Shown here: in pieces, positions 5,144 through 5,630 of the stretch
How positions within the stretch are numbered: position 1 is the first letter of the stretch
Layout: each line of letters begins with the position of its first letter
NCBI GenBank assembly: GCA_007129145.1
Contig: SKWC01000363.1
Location: forward strand, 1-5,630
Direction: 5' to 3'
Origin: Rubritepida sp.
GTDB lineage: Bacteria; Pseudomonadota; Alphaproteobacteria; Acetobacterales; Acetobacteraceae
DNA length: 5,630 bases
Notes under the pieces: model-generated
Seen by the model: the letters and a program-made list of their open reading frames with translations, nothing else
What the model was told of the DNA's origin: nothing
Database searches by the model: none
Position numbers and translations under genes: made by a program

Positions 5144-5630
5144 ATGGAACGGCCGCTGGATGGGCTTGTCGTGATCGAGGTGGGCCAGGCGCTGGCCGGG
5201 CCGCTGGCGGGTGCGGTGCTGGCCGACATGGGTGCCGACGTCATCAAGGTGGAAAAGCCCGATGGCGGCGACGACGCGCGCGGCTGGGGCCCGCCCTTCG
5301 GCCCGGATGGCGTGACCTCCCTCTATTTCCACGGCCAGAACCGCTCCAAGCGCTCGGTGACGCTGGACCTCAAGAAGCCCGAGGACGTGGACGCGCTGCA
5401 CCGCCTGTGCGAGGGCGCGGACATCCTGATCCAGAACCTGCGCCCCGGCGTGGTAGAGGAGATCGGCATCGGGCCCGATGCCATGCTCGCCCGCCACCCG
5501 CGGCTGATCTACTGCTCGATCTGGGCCTTCGGCTTCGAGGGGCCGATGAAGATGAAGCCCGGCTTCGACCCGCTGCTGCAGGCCTATGGCGGCATGATGA
5601 GCGTGACCGGCCAGCCCGACGGCCCGCCCA
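5144..5630 (+). CDS. Class III (CaiB/BaiF family) CoA-transferase, 3' end missing
   Basis: The frame opens at ATG 5144 and runs off the right edge with 162 full codons visible, of about 390-420 in the family. AAGGAGGAG (5129-5136), 7 nt upstream, is the strongest ribosome-binding site in the window. Members are cytoplasmic and transfer CoA between organic acids (formyl-CoA:oxalate, carnitine, succinyl-CoA:acid) or racemise 2-methylacyl-CoA. Family marks are PLDGLVVIEVGQALAGPLAG (4-23), LADMGADVIKVEKPDGGDDAR (26-46), a SLYFHGQNRSKRSVTLDL stretch (59-76), ADILIQNLRPGVVE (92-105), IYCSIWAFGFEGP (122-134) and GFDPLLQAYGGMMSVTG (140-156). The catalytic Asp, near residue 169 in formyl-CoA transferase, should fall just past the edge, so activity and substrate class cannot be judged. 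It is divergent from bioY. The family is clear, the substrate is not. Confidence 0.9.
   Translation, partial: MERPLDGLVVIEVGQALAGPLAGAVLADMGADVIKVEKPDGGDDARGWGPPFGPDGVTSLYFHGQNRSKRSVTLDLKKPEDVDALHRLCEGADILIQNLRPGVVEEIGIGPDAMLARHPRLIYCSIWAFGFEGPMKMKPGFDPLLQAYGGMMSVTGQPDGPP

Overview
The window is a dense, very GC-rich stretch (by eye around 70% G+C, with G/C at most third codon positions). It looks like a bacterial chromosome, most likely an alphaproteobacterium. The gene set (M20 amidohydrolases, a TauD/TfdA dioxygenase, a class III CoA-transferase, a stand-alone BioY) and the degenerate -10 elements of the TATGCT/TAGTCT type would suit a Roseomonas-like Acetobacteraceae, but that placement is an inference. 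No tRNA, rRNA, CRISPR array, insertion sequence or phage gene is visible.

Layout, left to right: (1) the 3' part of a 3-hydroxyacyl-CoA dehydrogenase family gene, plus strand, cut by the left edge and ending at 790. (2) A 115-bp gap with a GC-rich hairpin after that gene, then a candidate promoter and a perfect 7-bp-arm palindrome just before the next gene. (3) Two tandem plus-strand paralogues of the M20 hydantoinase/carbamoylase (Zn-dependent amidohydrolase) family at 906-2105 and 2098-3297. Both are exactly 399 residues if the second starts at the overlapping GTG, they align without gaps, and they are about two-thirds identical. (4) A convergent minus-strand Fe(II)/2-oxoglutarate dioxygenase of the TauD/TfdA family at 3310-4380. 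(5) Upstream of it on the same strand, bioY, the substrate-binding subunit of a biotin ECF transporter, at 4457-4999. (6) A 144-bp divergent promoter region with a short GC-rich tandem repeat and hairpin. (7) The 5' part of a class III (CaiB/BaiF) CoA-transferase gene starting at 5144 and cut by the right edge.

How they may work together: the hydrolase pair is probably one translationally coupled unit under its own promoter and operator. These enzymes cleave N-carbamoyl or other C-N amide bonds. The flanking acyl-CoA enzymes and the dioxygenase are the kind found in accessory catabolic regions, but the strands alternate and nothing here proves one pathway. bioY is probably an independent nutrient-uptake gene.

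The most interesting point is the coupled hydrolase pair. Both copies keep the metal ligands of the family but share unusual active-site substitutions, and they differ from each other at a predicted substrate-contact position. This suggests a non-standard substrate and possibly a heterodimer.
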